Origin: Dyella lipolytica
GTDB lineage: Bacteria; Pseudomonadota; Gammaproteobacteria; Xanthomonadales; Rhodanobacteraceae
Length of the DNA: 51,507 bases
Direction of reading: 5' to 3'
Assembly: GCF_030160075.1 (NCBI RefSeq)
Contig: NZ_BSNQ01000003.1
Location: 1,068,851 to 1,120,357 of the forward strand
Made by a program: the position numbers and the translations under genes
The notes under the pieces: generated by a model
Told to the model about the DNA's origin: nothing
Seen by the model: only the letters and a program-made list of their open reading frames with translations
Database searches by the model: none
In this document: piece by piece, positions 10,660-19,831 of the stretch
Numbering within the stretch: position 1 is the stretch's first letter
Layout of the letters: the number at the start of each line of letters is the position of its first letter

Positions 10660-13600
10660 TCACAGCCGCTCCGCACGCGAGCGCGTGAGCACTGAGTAAA
10701 GCACCGGCATCACCAGCAACACCAACGGCACCTGCACCAACATGCCAGCAATGATCGCGACCGCGAGCGGTTGCTGCATTTGCGAACCCGAGCCCAACGC
10801 GAGAGCCAACGGCGAGAGCGTAAGGATCGCCGCCAGCGTCGACATCAGAATGGGACGGGTGCGGTATTGGGCCGCTGCCAGCAAGGCCTGATGCAAGGGC
10901 AACTCGCGGACGGTTTCTTCCAATTCGGAGAAGTAGAAGATCGCTACCTCGGTCACGATGCCGACGATCATGGTCATACCCATCATCGCCGAGATATTCA
11001 GCTCGATGCCGGTGATCCACAGACCGATGAACACCGCACCGAGCGCGAGCAGCGGCATCGCCAGAATCGCCAACGCCACGCGAAAACTTTCATACAGGAA
11101 AAGAAGCAGCGTAAATACGAGCGCAATGGCGGCGATCAGCACCACGGTCAGGCCGCGAAACGCCTCTTGCTGCTGCTGATAAAGGCCACCGAGTTCGTAA
11201 TACATGCCCTTGGGCAACAGGCCCGGCTTGGCCAGCATTACCTTCACGTCATCGACGGTCGCGCCCATGCTTCGCCCGCTGATGCGGCCCGTGACCGCCA
11301 CCATGCGTTTGAGGTTGTTGCGTGTGATCTCAGGCTGGCCCTGTACGACTTGCAGCGTGGCAATCTGCGACAAAGGCAACAAATGACCATCCGCCGCTCG
11401 AATCGGCAGCGCTGACACTTGCTCCAAATGACGGTATGACGTTGCGGGCAAGCGCACGCGCACGCCTACCATTTTGCCTGCGGCGGGCAGCTGCGCGGAA
11501 ACGGTGCCATCGATAGCGGCAGTGACCTGGTCGGTGACTTCCGCGGGATCCAGTCCCTGCAACGCCGCTTTCGCCGGGTCGACCGTCACGGTCAGCGCAT
11601 CGCCCGCCGGGTTAATGCCGTTGAGCACGCCGTTGACGCCCTTGACCTTGCCTAGTGCATCGGCAACTCGTTCGGCGGTTTCATTAAGCTCGTCGGCGTT
11701 GTCGCTGTAGAGCTGAATTTCGATAGGCTGGGGCACGGCGACCAGATCACCGATCATGTCTTCCATCAGCTGCGACACATCGACATCCAGGCCCGGCACT
11801 TTCGCCTGCGCCTCTTTGCGGATGTCGTTCATTACATCTTCGGTGGGCGGCCGGGAGCCATTCTTGAGGCGGACGAAAATGTCGCCCGTGTTGGCTTCCG
11901 TCAACCCGTCGCCCAACTGCAAACCGGTGCGTCGGGAATACGTATCCACATAGGGATTAGCCCGGATGATGGCTTCCACCTGGTTGAGCAAACGCCCGGT
12001 CTCTTCCAGCGACGTACCCGGTTTGGAAATATAGTCGAAGGTGAAACCGCCCTCGTCCATCGCCGGCATGAAGCCCGTGCCGACGCGGCTATAGGCCAGA
12101 GCGCCTATAGCAAGCAACGGCACTACCAATACCAACACCCAAACGGGGCGCTTCAGCCAGCGCAGCAGCACGTTTTGATAACCGCTTGCCATGCGTTGCG
12201 AGGTGCGGCTCGACGAGTGATCAGCGATATGCCTTTGGTCGAGCAACCGCTCCGAAAGCAAAGGCACCACGATCCATGTCAGCAGATAGGAGATCACCAG
12301 CGCGCTGGCCATGGTCAGCGACAAGGCCTTGAAGAACGCACCCGTGACGCCGGTGAGAAACGCGAGCGGCAGAAAAATCACCACCGTTGCAGCGCTGGAG
12401 CCAGTCAGCGGCCGGGTGAACTCCCACGCTGCCAGCGCAATCCGTTCGTTGACTTCGCCAGTGGCGCCACGCAGCCGGCGCATGATGTGCTCCAGCATCA
12501 CGATCACGTCGTCGATGATCAAACCGACGGCCGCGGCCATGCCGCCGAGCGTCATCATGTTGAAGCTCATGCCCAGCACGTGCAGCAACAACACGGTAAT
12601 CGCCAGCACGGCCGGCACCACCATCATGGCGACGAGAATCACGCGGGTGTTGCGCAAAAAGACGAACAGCACCAGGCCGGCCAGCACGATGCCTACCAGG
12701 ATCGCATCGCGCACGCTACCCGCCGCACCGGTGACCAGTTGCGACTGGTCGTACCAGTTGGCGACATTCACGCCGGCCGGCATTTGTGGTGCATAGTCAT
12801 GCAGCCGTTGCTTGACGTCGCGGGCGATCTGCACGCTGTTGCCGTCGGGCTGCTGGAAAATCTGCACCAGCACCGCGTCCTGGCCGTCGGCGGTAACGCG
12901 AATCCATTGCGGCACATGACTGATCGTAACGTTGGCAATGTCGCCAAGGCGCACGACACCGTGACTATCCGCACGAACAACGATATTGCCCAGCTCCGCC
13001 ACGGTACCGGGCTGATTCTCGGCCAGCAGCAGATACAGCTTGTAGTGATCGGAGACGTGCCCCATCGCCTGGATCGTCGCGGCATGACTGACGGCCGTTG
13101 CGACATCGACGAGGCTTAGATCCTGCGCACGCAGCCGGTCCGGATCTACATCGGCGTGGAATTCCGCCACCTCGCCGCCCTGCACGCTGACATGAGCCAC
13201 GCCGGGAATGCTGCTGAGCAAAGGGCGCAGCTGATATTGCGCCAGATCGTACAAGGCGCTTGGCGACAAGGTGTGCGAGCGCAGGCTGTACGCCACCATC
13301 GGGAATGTCGTTGGATCCATGCGCCGGCTGGTAAGCAGCGTGCCGGCCGGCAGTTCGGGCAGCACCTGGCTGGCCGCGGCATTGACGTCGCCCAAGGCAC
13401 GGCTCATGTCCGTGCCCCAGTCGAAGGTCACCTCGATATCCGCGCTGCCACGACTGGTGGTGGATCGCACATCCCGCACGCCGGGCACGCGCCGCAATGC
13501 ACTTTCGATGGGCGTGGTGACGGCGATGGCCATCTGGTCCGCCGGACGGTCGCCGGCATCCAGCGCCAGCTGCACGCGCGGGAACGCCACATTCGGAAAC

Positions 13601-13707
13601 AACGCCACCGGCATGAACACCGCACTGGCGATACCGCCGATGGCCAGCATCAACACCAGGAACAATAGCGAGCGCCGGTGGCGCTGCATCCATGCAGTGA
13701 TACTCAC
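10660..13707 (-). CDS. RND efflux pump, inner-membrane permease
   Basis: This is the proton-driven pump subunit of a tripartite efflux system. At 1015 aa it shows the duplicated RND plan: TM1 (RSLLFLVLMLAIGGIA), a large periplasmic loop starting LFPNVAFPRVQLALDAGDRPADQMA, the TM4 proton relay in GLIIDDVIVMLEHIMRR with the adjacent Asp pair, a second periplasmic loop, and C-terminal helices. The Asp-Asp pair favours an HAE-like organic-compound exporter over the classic CusA/CzcA metal type, but the family is not certain. It starts at a GTG overlapping the MFP stop (GTGA) and is the last gene of an OMF-MFP-RND operon. Confidence 0.93.
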   Translation of the reverse strand: MSITAWMQRHRRSLLFLVLMLAIGGIASAVFMPVALFPNVAFPRVQLALDAGDRPADQMAIAVTTPIESALRRVPGVRDVRSTTSRGSADIEVTFDWGTDMSRALGDVNAAASQVLPELPAGTLLTSRRMDPTTFPMVAYSLRSHTLSPSALYDLAQYQLRPLLSSIPGVAHVSVQGGEVAEFHADVDPDRLRAQDLSLVDVATAVSHAATIQAMGHVSDHYKLYLLLAENQPGTVAELGNIVVRADSHGVVRLGDIANVTISHVPQWIRVTADGQDAVLVQIFQQPDGNSVQIARDVKQRLHDYAPQMPAGVNVANWYDQSQLVTGAAGSVRDAILVGIVLAGLVLFVFLRNTRVILVAMMVVPAVLAITVLLLHVLGMSFNMMTLGGMAAAVGLIIDDVIVMLEHIMRRLRGATGEVNERIALAAWEFTRPLTGSSAATVVIFLPLAFLTGVTGAFFKALSLTMASALVISYLLTWIVVPLLSERLLDQRHIADHSSSRTSQRMASGYQNVLLRWLKRPVWVLVLVVPLLAIGALAYSRVGTGFMPAMDEGGFTFDYISKPGTSLEETGRLLNQVEAIIRANPYVDTYSRRTGLQLGDGLTEANTGDIFVRLKNGSRPPTEDVMNDIRKEAQAKVPGLDVDVSQLMEDMIGDLVAVPQPIEIQLYSDNADELNETAERVADALGKVKGVNGVLNGINPAGDALTVTVDPAKAALQGLDPAEVTDQVTAAIDGTVSAQLPAAGKMVGVRVRLPATSYRHLEQVSALPIRAADGHLLPLSQIATLQVVQGQPEITRNNLKRMVAVTGRISGRSMGATVDDVKVMLAKPGLLPKGMYYELGGLYQQQQEAFRGLTVVLIAAIALVFTLLLFLYESFRVALAILAMPLLALGAVFIGLWITGIELNISAMMGMTMIVGIVTEVAIFYFSELEETVRELPLHQALLAAAQYRTRPILMSTLAAILTLSPLALALGSGSQMQQPLAVAIIAGMLVQVPLVLLVMPVLYSVLTRSRAERL

Positions 13708-14777
13708 TTGGCAGGCTCCTGCTGCTCGCGCACTGCGTCGCCGTCGTTCAATTCGTAGCTGCCGAGCACGATGATGCGCATCTTGCCGTCAAGCGCACCT
13801 TGAACGCCGACGGTATCGCCTTCGGAATGCTTAAGAGTGATGTCGATGCGCTTGGCGTGGTCGTGATCCACAGTAAAAACGTAGTCGCCCTTGTCGTCAT
13901 GCAGGACCGCGTCGCGCGGTAACGCCCACGCCGTATAGCTCGCGGTCTCGATGTTGGCGCGTACCGCTGCGCCAGCGACCAAACTCGCGCTCGCGCTGGG
14001 CGGCAGTGCAACCTGCAGCGGCAGCAGATGTGTCTGCGCGTCGATCGCCTGGCCGACCATGTTGATTTGGCCGTCCAACATGTCGCCGGAACCGTAGACG
14101 CCTTGCACTTGCACCGGCATGCCAGGCTTCAGGCGCGAACCATCTTCCGGCTGCACACCAAGGCGAGCAATCAATCCATGCAATGGTGTGAACGACAACA
14201 AGGCTGCACCGGCCTGGAAGCGATCGCCGAGATTGACGTTCAACGCGGTGACCACGCCATCGGCCGGCGCGCTGATGATTTCTTCAGCGGACCCGCCGCC
14301 GAGAGCGCGCTGGGCATCCAGTCCGGCTTGTGCGTCGTCCAGCGCTTTGTGTGCGGCCGCCAGTTGCGATTGCGTCGCCAGGTGCTGTGCGACCATCTGC
14401 TCGGTGCGCTTCAATTCGCCGGTAGCTAGCTCCAGCGCGCTTTGCGCCTGCCGGTATGTATTGCGCGCCGCCGGATCAGGCGCAATGTGCAACAGTGCCT
14501 GGCCGTGTCGCACGGTCTGCCCCGCTGCGACATCCGCACCTGTTACCTGCCCGCCATGACCCAGACTGATCACGGTTGCCCGATGCGGATCGCCGACCGC
14601 AGTACCCCAGGCCTGGATCGTGTCGTGAAACGACTGGCTGACCGGCGTCGTAGTCGTAATCAGTACCTGGCCACTGACATCGGCCGCATCGTCGCCATCC
14701 GCAGCCCCGCCACCGCAACCGGCCAGCAGAGCAAGCAGCGCCACCAACGTAGCGCGAGTCAGAAGAAATCGATTCAT
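13704..14777 (-). CDS. RND efflux periplasmic adaptor (MFP/HlyD family) lipoprotein
   Basis: A membrane-fusion protein linking the RND pump to the outer-membrane channel. It starts with a lipoprotein signal (LLALLAGCGGG, lipobox Cys at about 21). The barrel-sandwich/lipoyl halves are visible in VTGADVAAGQTVRHGQALLHI and ISAPADGVVTALNVNLGDRF, on either side of an alpha-hairpin with AQSALELATGELKRTEQMV. A beta-barrel and a membrane-proximal domain follow. Its ATG overlaps the OMF stop (ATGA), and its stop overlaps the RND start (GTGA). The 357-aa length is normal. Confidence 0.93.
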   Translation of the reverse strand: MNRFLLTRATLVALLALLAGCGGGAADGDDAADVSGQVLITTTTPVSQSFHDTIQAWGTAVGDPHRATVISLGHGGQVTGADVAAGQTVRHGQALLHIAPDPAARNTYRQAQSALELATGELKRTEQMVAQHLATQSQLAAAHKALDDAQAGLDAQRALGGGSAEEIISAPADGVVTALNVNLGDRFQAGAALLSFTPLHGLIARLGVQPEDGSRLKPGMPVQVQGVYGSGDMLDGQINMVGQAIDAQTHLLPLQVALPPSASASLVAGAAVRANIETASYTAWALPRDAVLHDDKGDYVFTVDHDHAKRIDITLKHSEGDTVGVQGALDGKMRIIVLGSYELNDGDAVREQQEPAK

Positions 14778-16192
14778 GGTTTGGATGTCGAGGCGGAAGT
14801 GGGTTGAAGGTCGGTATCGCCTAGCAGCGTTTCCAGCGCAATCGACTGCTGCGATTGCTGGTCGCGTGCCGCGATGAAATCCATGTCTGCGCTGAGTGCA
14901 TTGGCACGGATAGAGAGATAGGTCGGCCAGTCGATCAGACCTTTCTGCCAGGCAGCTTCTGCGGCGCGGCGGGCGTCGTCCAACTGCGCGGCATGGGTTT
15001 GCAACTGGTCACGCTGCCGGGCCAGCGTATCCTGATCGATCATCAGCTGTTGGATGTCGTTGCGCGTGGTGAGCACGCGATTCTCGTAGTCATCCTTGAG
15101 TTGCTGTCGCGTCGCTTTCTCGATGGCGATGTTGCCGCGGTTGCGATCGAACAACGGCAACGTCAAACCGATATTGAAACCGTGGGAAACGACATTCGAG
15201 TTATCGCGCTGGCGATCGACACCCACATTCAATGCGGGGAATTGCGCGCGTATCGCGCCACGCAGGGTAGCTTCCTGTGCTTTATAGCCGGCCTGTAGGG
15301 CCAGCAGATCCGGTCGCCGTTGCGGCAGGCTGGTCAGCGCAACCTGTACTTGGTCGGGCGTAGGTTCCGTTCGGAATGGCTCGCCGATCAAATCCAGCGG
15401 CGCATCCGGTGCAAGTCCGAGCAGCACGCGCAAATCATGCTCGGCCTGATGCAATTGGACCGTACGATCGGACAACTGCTTGCTGGCATCGGCATAAGCA
15501 TTCAGTCCTGCACTGGCGCCGTCGTAAGTGAGATTGCCCTGTTGCAGCGCTTTGCGCACATAGCTGTCGACCGAAACCAATGCAGCCTTTTCGGTAGCGA
15601 GCTGCTGTTGCTGGGCACGCAACGATGTCACTTGGTTGAACAACAGACGCGCCTGAGCGATCGTTTGCCACTCCGCCCATAGCAGATCCAGATTCACTTG
15701 ATCGGCCTGGCTATTTGCAGCGGCCTTGCGCGTCGAGCGGGTGAGCAGGCTGGTGATGTCTTCGCTGATGCCGTAGACATACGGCGTCGTGGAACCCGGT
15801 TGGGGATGCGTTATGTATTCCTGGTTGATGGCAATTTGCGGATCGGGCAACAGTCCCGCGGCAAACGATTGCGCACGGGCGATGCCCAGCTGATCGCGCA
15901 GCACCTTCAAATCGGGATTGTTGGCGACGGCGAGCATCGCCACATCCGTGACGTCCAAACCGTGCGAAGGATCGAAACGGTGCGTGCGCAACGCCGGCAA
16001 CGGCATATCCGCCGCATTCACGGTGAGCTTCGAAACATCGCTGGCCCCCTGCCCGCTGCCCAGTGGCTGCGGCGAATACGTTGCACAGCCGGCCAATAAA
16101 GTGCCCGCCAGCGCGCACGCCGCCATGCCCGCTCGCCATGAGTGCAAACGGGGCGTTGCTTCAAAAAGTAACCAAATCTTGGACAACCGCAC
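14774..16192 (-). CDS. Outer-membrane efflux channel, TolC/NodT-type lipoprotein
   Basis: This is the outer-membrane factor of the tripartite pump. A signal with lipobox LLAGCATYS is followed by two OEP repeats rich in coiled helices, for example AQARLLFNQVTSLRAQQQQLATEKAAL and the second-repeat region around RPDLLALQAGYKAQEATLRGAIRAQFPALN and LTLPLFDRNRGNIAIEKATRQQL. At 472 aa it is typical. The start is a GTG at 16192 with AGGAGG about eight bases upstream. It is the first gene of the OMF-MFP-RND operon; 83 bp separate it from the TlpA-like gene upstream, so a promoter of its own or read-through are both possible. Confidence 0.93.
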   Translation of the reverse strand: MRLSKIWLLFEATPRLHSWRAGMAACALAGTLLAGCATYSPQPLGSGQGASDVSKLTVNAADMPLPALRTHRFDPSHGLDVTDVAMLAVANNPDLKVLRDQLGIARAQSFAAGLLPDPQIAINQEYITHPQPGSTTPYVYGISEDITSLLTRSTRKAAANSQADQVNLDLLWAEWQTIAQARLLFNQVTSLRAQQQQLATEKAALVSVDSYVRKALQQGNLTYDGASAGLNAYADASKQLSDRTVQLHQAEHDLRVLLGLAPDAPLDLIGEPFRTEPTPDQVQVALTSLPQRRPDLLALQAGYKAQEATLRGAIRAQFPALNVGVDRQRDNSNVVSHGFNIGLTLPLFDRNRGNIAIEKATRQQLKDDYENRVLTTRNDIQQLMIDQDTLARQRDQLQTHAAQLDDARRAAEAAWQKGLIDWPTYLSIRANALSADMDFIAARDQQSQQSIALETLLGDTDLQPTSASTSKP

Positions 16193-16275
16193 TCAAACGC
16201 CTCCTGCCTGATACCTGCATAAGGCTAGCGGCTCTGGCTTAGCAATTACTTTGGACTAGGGATATGGCGAAAATA

Positions 16276-16818
16276 CTACGGCGCATGGGCCAGCAACGGC
16301 GTAACCACCTGCTCCAATCGGTCGGCCGTCCAGGCCGGTTGTTTGTCCTGCCAACCGTTGTCGACCAGTCGGCCGTTGCGGTCGATGGTAAAACTTACCG
16401 GCAAATGCCAGATACGGCCATAGCCAGGTACATGAGGATCGCCCAGCAACCCGACCGGAAAGCTCAAATTGCTTGCGATCGTCCGCACCTGGTCGAGTTC
16501 ATCGGGGGTATCCAGGCTGAAGCCCAAGACCACCAGACCTTGCTTGGCGTGTTCTTGCGCGTAGCGAGAGAGCAATGGCAACTCTTCGCGACATGGATCG
16601 CACCAGGTCGCCCAGAACGTCAAAATCACGACCTTGCCGCGCAGATCGCGCAGATCGATCCGTTTGCCGTCGAGTGTATTTAGCGTGATGGGCGGCGCCG
16701 TCTTGCCGACGACCAGATCATCGGCAAGTACAGGGAGCGTTGTCACCGCCAGTATCAGGCCCATGCAGGCGTAGCGTAGATAGCGGGATACAAGTCTGGA
16801 TGTTGGTAAAGGCATCAT
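16276..16818 (-). CDS. TlpA/ResA-type periplasmic thioredoxin
   Basis: An N-terminal membrane signal (YACMGLILAVTTLPVLADD) targets this 180-aa protein to the periplasm. The AhpC/TSA-type thioredoxin fold has VGKTAPPITLNTLDGKRIDLRDLRGKVVILTFWATWCDPCREE with the redox pair C-D-P-C, and the cis-proline region LPVSFTIDRNG. Relatives reduce disulfides during cytochrome c or copper-site assembly. It lies 69 bp downstream of the CATCGC barrel protein and before the efflux operon, so a role with metal handling or thiol stress is plausible but inferred. A second ATG at 16815 is an equal start. Confidence 0.9.
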   Translation of the reverse strand: MMPLPTSRLVSRYLRYACMGLILAVTTLPVLADDLVVGKTAPPITLNTLDGKRIDLRDLRGKVVILTFWATWCDPCREELPLLSRYAQEHAKQGLVVLGFSLDTPDELDQVRTIASNLSFPVGLLGDPHVPGYGRIWHLPVSFTIDRNGRLVDNGWQDKQPAWTADRLEQVVTPLLAHAP

Positions 16819-16887
16819 GCTGATCTTTGAAGAGTGTTGCCGTGGTAACGCGGCAACGCATAAGTTTAGTGGTCAGGTTTTGTAGCG

Positions 16888-18003
16888 TCAGAGTTTCATG
16901 CTGATGCCCACGGTACCGGTCCAGCCCGGGAACAACTGATAGCCCTGAAGATGGCTATAAACGGGTACCTGCACGAACGCATACAACTGAAGATTTTTGC
17001 TCAGGCTGCCGCTGATGCCTGGGCTTAGATAGACCACCGTACCCTCGGTGTCAGGGGTGTCGGCCAGAAAGCCCTGATCGGCCATCTTGTGGAACCAGTT
17101 GATCTGCAACTGCGGCACCCAGTTCGCGTGCGCTTCATAACGCAGGCCAAAGCTGACGGAAGTGAGATTACCAGGGCGGTAATTTGCACCAGGCGTATCC
17201 AGATTCTCCTTGACCGCCGCCTGGAACTGCCCGTTGACGAAGGCATCAAAGTTCTGGCTCACCGGCTGGAAGTAATACGCTCCGGCAATCAGGTCGGTGC
17301 TGCCCGTACCTGCCTGCAAGCTGGTATCCAGCGATTGGCCAAGATTCGGGCCGGAGTGAAAGGTCACCGGATGCCCTACCAAATTGCCGTCTACCGACTG
17401 TCCACCGTAGTTGCCGGTGGGCAACTTGACGCCGAACTGCACGCCGAAGTTGTGCGTCGGTAAAAAGCCCTGATAGCTCGCCAATATTTTGGTATCGCCA
17501 ATGCCTGCGACGCGGGCGCCGCTGAGCTGGTCCGACGCGCTCTCCGCAGGTGTGTACGGTTGTAGTTGCGTGCCGTAAGTGTTGTGACCCCGCAGCACGT
17601 AGGGAACGATGAGCGTCACACCCCAGTCGGCATTGAAGCGATAGATCGCGGAGACATTGATGTAGCGATTGATCGTACCCTTCTCGATCTCGCCACCGCC
17701 TAACGATGGATTGGAAGGCTGGTTAACGACCTGCTCCGGCGTCGCCTTGCTGCTGCCATGACGCAGCTGATTCTGGTCGATGTAGGTGTAATCGATATTG
17801 ATACGCCAACCAGACGCCGTGGAGTAACCGGTTGCGGCATCCGTACTAAGTGTGCAGCCGCATGTGGCACAGGCGTGCGCAACTTGCGGAAGCGTGCTGA
17901 TCGCAAGCAAGCTCGTCCAAACGGCCAGAGGTTTAGCTATCAAGCGCATTTTTCGGTCAACGGTTTGAATACGAGGCGTGCGTATGTGATTCATGGCGCG
18001 CAT
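16888..18003 (-). CDS. Outer-membrane barrel protein with CATCGC motif (MetA-pathway/transporter-like)
   Basis: A signal segment (LAVWTSLLAISTLPQVAHA) is followed directly by CATCGCTLSTDA, a short cysteine cluster at the mature N-terminus that could bind metal. The rest alternates short amphipathic strands (WRINIDYTYIDQ, NRYINVSAIYRFNADWGVTLIVPYVL, FGVQFGVKLPTG, YAFVQVPVYSH) and ends in an aromatic/hydrophobic GTVGISMKL, as expected for an outer-membrane beta barrel of the phenol_MetA_deg-like type. The ATG at 18003 has CGGAG eight bases upstream (371 aa); the ATG at 17949 would begin right at the signal peptide. It sits between a DUF2946 gene and a TlpA-like gene. Confidence 0.72.
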   Translation of the reverse strand: MRAMNHIRTPRIQTVDRKMRLIAKPLAVWTSLLAISTLPQVAHACATCGCTLSTDAATGYSTASGWRINIDYTYIDQNQLRHGSSKATPEQVVNQPSNPSLGGGEIEKGTINRYINVSAIYRFNADWGVTLIVPYVLRGHNTYGTQLQPYTPAESASDQLSGARVAGIGDTKILASYQGFLPTHNFGVQFGVKLPTGNYGGQSVDGNLVGHPVTFHSGPNLGQSLDTSLQAGTGSTDLIAGAYYFQPVSQNFDAFVNGQFQAAVKENLDTPGANYRPGNLTSVSFGLRYEAHANWVPQLQINWFHKMADQGFLADTPDTEGTVVYLSPGISGSLSKNLQLYAFVQVPVYSHLQGYQLFPGWTGTVGISMKL

Positions 18004-18176
18004 GAATGAAACTCCGAAGCTTGCTGCAGCTATCGCAATAGCTCGCAGGACAAAGGCAATTGACGTACTCCCGCGGCGAACATGCGCACGCAGCGATGAT
18101 TCGCTCGTCGGAAGATGATTCAAAAAATAGGGACAAACACTCGCGGCAAGCACACCACGATCGGTTCGTCAGTTGG

Positions 18177-18563
18177 CTAGCCGATGCGCGGTGGTCCGCG
18201 AGGGTTCGCACTCAGGATGGGCGATGTATACGCATCATCGGCCCTAGCGACCGCCGGAGCAGCCAGATTTGGTGCCACCGGAAGAAGATGAAGCACCTCG
18301 CCGGAGGCAAGCAGCGGTGCGTGATTAAGCAGTACGCAATAACCGCACTTTACGGTGGGATCCGCGGGGCTATCGGGAACAGCCGGATGCTTCGTCGCCT
18401 CAACCTGATGGTAAGGACAGGATGCATCCAAGCCCTGCATCGGGCCGCTCATCGGCATGACCCGCGAAATCGCCGGCATCACGACAATAAGCGCCATGGC
18501 CAGCATCGCTAGCCAGGCAACCCATTGACGAGATTTGTTCCGTCGAAGCACCGATATTCCCAC
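18177..18563 (-). CDS. DUF2946-type membrane-anchored protein
   Basis: This 128-aa protein has one N-terminal hydrophobic helix (WVAWLAMLAMALIVVMPAIS) and an extracytoplasmic part with CPYH and the conserved V-K-C-G-Y-C-V-L-L-N-H segment typical of DUF2946. DUF2946 genes are often found beside copper-related outer-membrane receptors or metal efflux genes; that association is general family knowledge, and the function is unproven. It starts at a GTG at 18563. The next gene on the same strand encodes the CATCGC barrel protein, 173 bp further on, so the two may form one cysteine/metal unit with the TlpA-like protein. Confidence 0.75.
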   Translation of the reverse strand: MGISVLRRNKSRQWVAWLAMLAMALIVVMPAISRVMPMSGPMQGLDASCPYHQVEATKHPAVPDSPADPTVKCGYCVLLNHAPLLASGEVLHLLPVAPNLAAPAVARADDAYTSPILSANPRGPPRIG

Positions 18564-18639
18564 TGCTTAGGTGTGCGTTAGCCTCGTTACATTAACACGG
18601 CGGGCACACGTCAATGCGAAATGTGGCAAAGCGTCACGC

Positions 18640-19461
18640 TCAAGAAACCACCGACGTTGCGGCCAAAGGCCAGCCAGCGCCAGGCACCGGCACGGGAACG
18701 GACAGCACTTGTCCAGACCCCTGCATTTCACCCATGCGCGCCATGCCGAACCAGTTGGCAGCGGTGATATAGAGCGTCTGCCGCGTGGGTCCTCCGAGCA
18801 TGCATGCGAAAGCGCCGCGATCCAGTATTACTTCATCCAGTACGGCCCCACCTTCGCGCACCCGTACGCAACGCTGGTTCGGCACATCGGCATACCAGAC
18901 AGCACCGCTCTCATCCATGCAGATGCCGTCGGGCGTACCCGTGCCAAGGTTCGCCCAAACTCTACGCCGAGAGAGGCTGCCGTCTGCGGCGATGTCGAAC
19001 GCGGTAAGGCATCGCCCGTGAGACTCGGCCACGATAAGAACGCTGTTGTCCGGTGTTACAGCCATTCCATTTGGAAAGGCAAAGCCTTCTGCTTGCGCTT
19101 GCACCTTTCCATCCGGCGTGACCAACACGAGTTCGGCGCCGTTGACGTAAGCATTGCCGCGGCCATCCACAACAATCTCGTTCCATTCCGTTCCGCCAAG
19201 ATCAGCGAAGGGTTTCACTTCGCCGGATTTCTCTCGTCGCAATAGCCACTGCTCGCCCGAAGCAACGATCAGCATTCGCCCGTCGACGGAAAAATCGAAC
19301 GACAAGGGCGGCGCTTTCGCCCGCGCCATCACGTGCGTATCGCCTTGGCTGCCCAGGGTCAGGATTTCACCCGCCATCCAATCGGCGAACCAGAGCTTTC
19401 CCTCATGCCAACGGGGTGATTCCACCAGACCGCGGTCCTCTACATGCGTGGAAACGTTCAT
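18640..19461 (-). CDS. SMP-30/gluconolactonase-like beta-propeller protein
   Basis: A cytoplasmic, calcium- or zinc-dependent lactonase-type six-bladed propeller of 273 aa. The family signatures are the metal-ligand ESPRWHEGKLWFADWMAGEI near the N-terminus, TEWNEIVVDGRGNAYVNG, FPNGMAVTPDNSVLIVAESH, and GTPDGICMDESGAVWYADV with the catalytic-type Asp. The true substrate (a sugar lactone or other ester) cannot be read from sequence. GGAGG stands about nine bases before the ATG. It is the promoter-proximal gene of the minus-strand series that continues into DUF2946, and lies immediately outside the island boundary. Confidence 0.88.
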   Translation of the reverse strand: MNVSTHVEDRGLVESPRWHEGKLWFADWMAGEILTLGSQGDTHVMARAKAPPLSFDFSVDGRMLIVASGEQWLLRREKSGEVKPFADLGGTEWNEIVVDGRGNAYVNGAELVLVTPDGKVQAQAEGFAFPNGMAVTPDNSVLIVAESHGRCLTAFDIAADGSLSRRRVWANLGTGTPDGICMDESGAVWYADVPNQRCVRVREGGAVLDEVILDRGAFACMLGGPTRQTLYITAANWFGMARMGEMQGSGQVLSVPVPVPGAGWPLAATSVVS

Positions 19462-19600
19462 TGCTGTATGCCTCCGTCAAAAACCGAACATGCAAGTTAT
19501 GGCTTATCTAGAGACGTTCGAACTTTCCGGAATCAGACATTCCCATTCCAGATCGGGTGACAAAAAGGCACTGAATGACTACGCGCAGAAGTGATGCGCA

Positions 19601-19625
19601 AAGAAAAAGCGCCACAAGGGCGCTT
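19601..19625 (-). terminator. Rho-independent terminator, displaced from tRNA-Cys
   Basis: On the minus strand a 7-bp stem AAGCGCC/GGCGCTT with a five-base loop runs directly into a T-rich tract. It follows the truncated tRNA-Cys fragment at 19641-19691 exactly as a tRNA terminator would, so it is probably the original terminator of the tRNA operon, left behind when the island inserted. Confidence 0.8.
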
Positions 19626-19634
19626 ATTCACACG

Positions 19635-19691
19635 TCGCAATGGAGGCCGAGGTCGGAATCAAACCGGCGTACACGGCTTTGCAGGCCGTTG
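19635..19691. repeat. Direct repeat, distal attachment site of the tRNA-Cys island
   Basis: These 57 bp match 24855-24911 with two mismatches (positions 19661 and 19689), at a constant offset of 5220. The sequence covers the 3' half of tRNA-Cys from the anticodon arm to the CCA end plus six bases beyond. The 5' half of the tRNA is absent here. This is the usual structure of an attachment site formed when an element integrates in the 3' end of a tRNA gene. Confidence 0.9.
19641..19691 (-). pseudogene. Truncated tRNA-Cys, 3' half only
   Basis: This fragment holds the anticodon (GCA on the minus strand), variable region, T arm and 3' acceptor strand with CCA of tRNA-Cys. The D arm and 5' acceptor strand are missing. 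One change lies in the T loop (GGTTTGA instead of GGTTCGA). It cannot form a tRNA and marks the displaced end of the gene. Confidence 0.88.
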
Positions 19692-19768
19692 ATACGCCTA
19701 CGAATCAATAGCTTACGGGCCACGCCACCCATTCTCGACACCAAGGCCGTCCTCGACAGTTCCGGACG

Positions 19769-19784
19769 GAGCACCTCGTGCCAG
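19769..19784. repeat. Short repeat GAGCRCYTCGTGCCAG, copy 1
   Basis: This 16-mer matches 21826-21841 with two mismatches. Both copies lie near a copy of the TTTCGACCCAAAG repeat, one in each intergenic region of the island, which suggests a compound intergenic element. Confidence 0.45.
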
Positions 19785-19807
19785 GTACTATTACGTCACG
19801 TCCAAAT

Positions 19808-19831
19808 GTCCACTTTCGACCCAAAGCGGCC
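19808..19831. repeat. Intergenic hairpin repeat (CTTTCGACCCAAAGCG), copy 1
   Basis: A near-palindrome in which CCaCTTT and AAAGCGG flank CGACCC. A second copy stands at 21782-21802. The core sequence recalls a dispersed intergenic repeat seen in many proteobacterial genomes (from memory, not searched). It lies in front of the first cargo group. Confidence 0.6.

Noticed and set aside
12175-13119. 314-codon plus-strand open frame
   Set aside because: Antisense to the RND permease and of low-complexity His/Gln/Arg composition; no family features.
17957-18211. 84-codon minus-strand frame between the DUF2946 and barrel genes
   Set aside because: Cys/Ser-rich without a recognisable fold, overlaps both neighbours' ends, and has no ribosome site.
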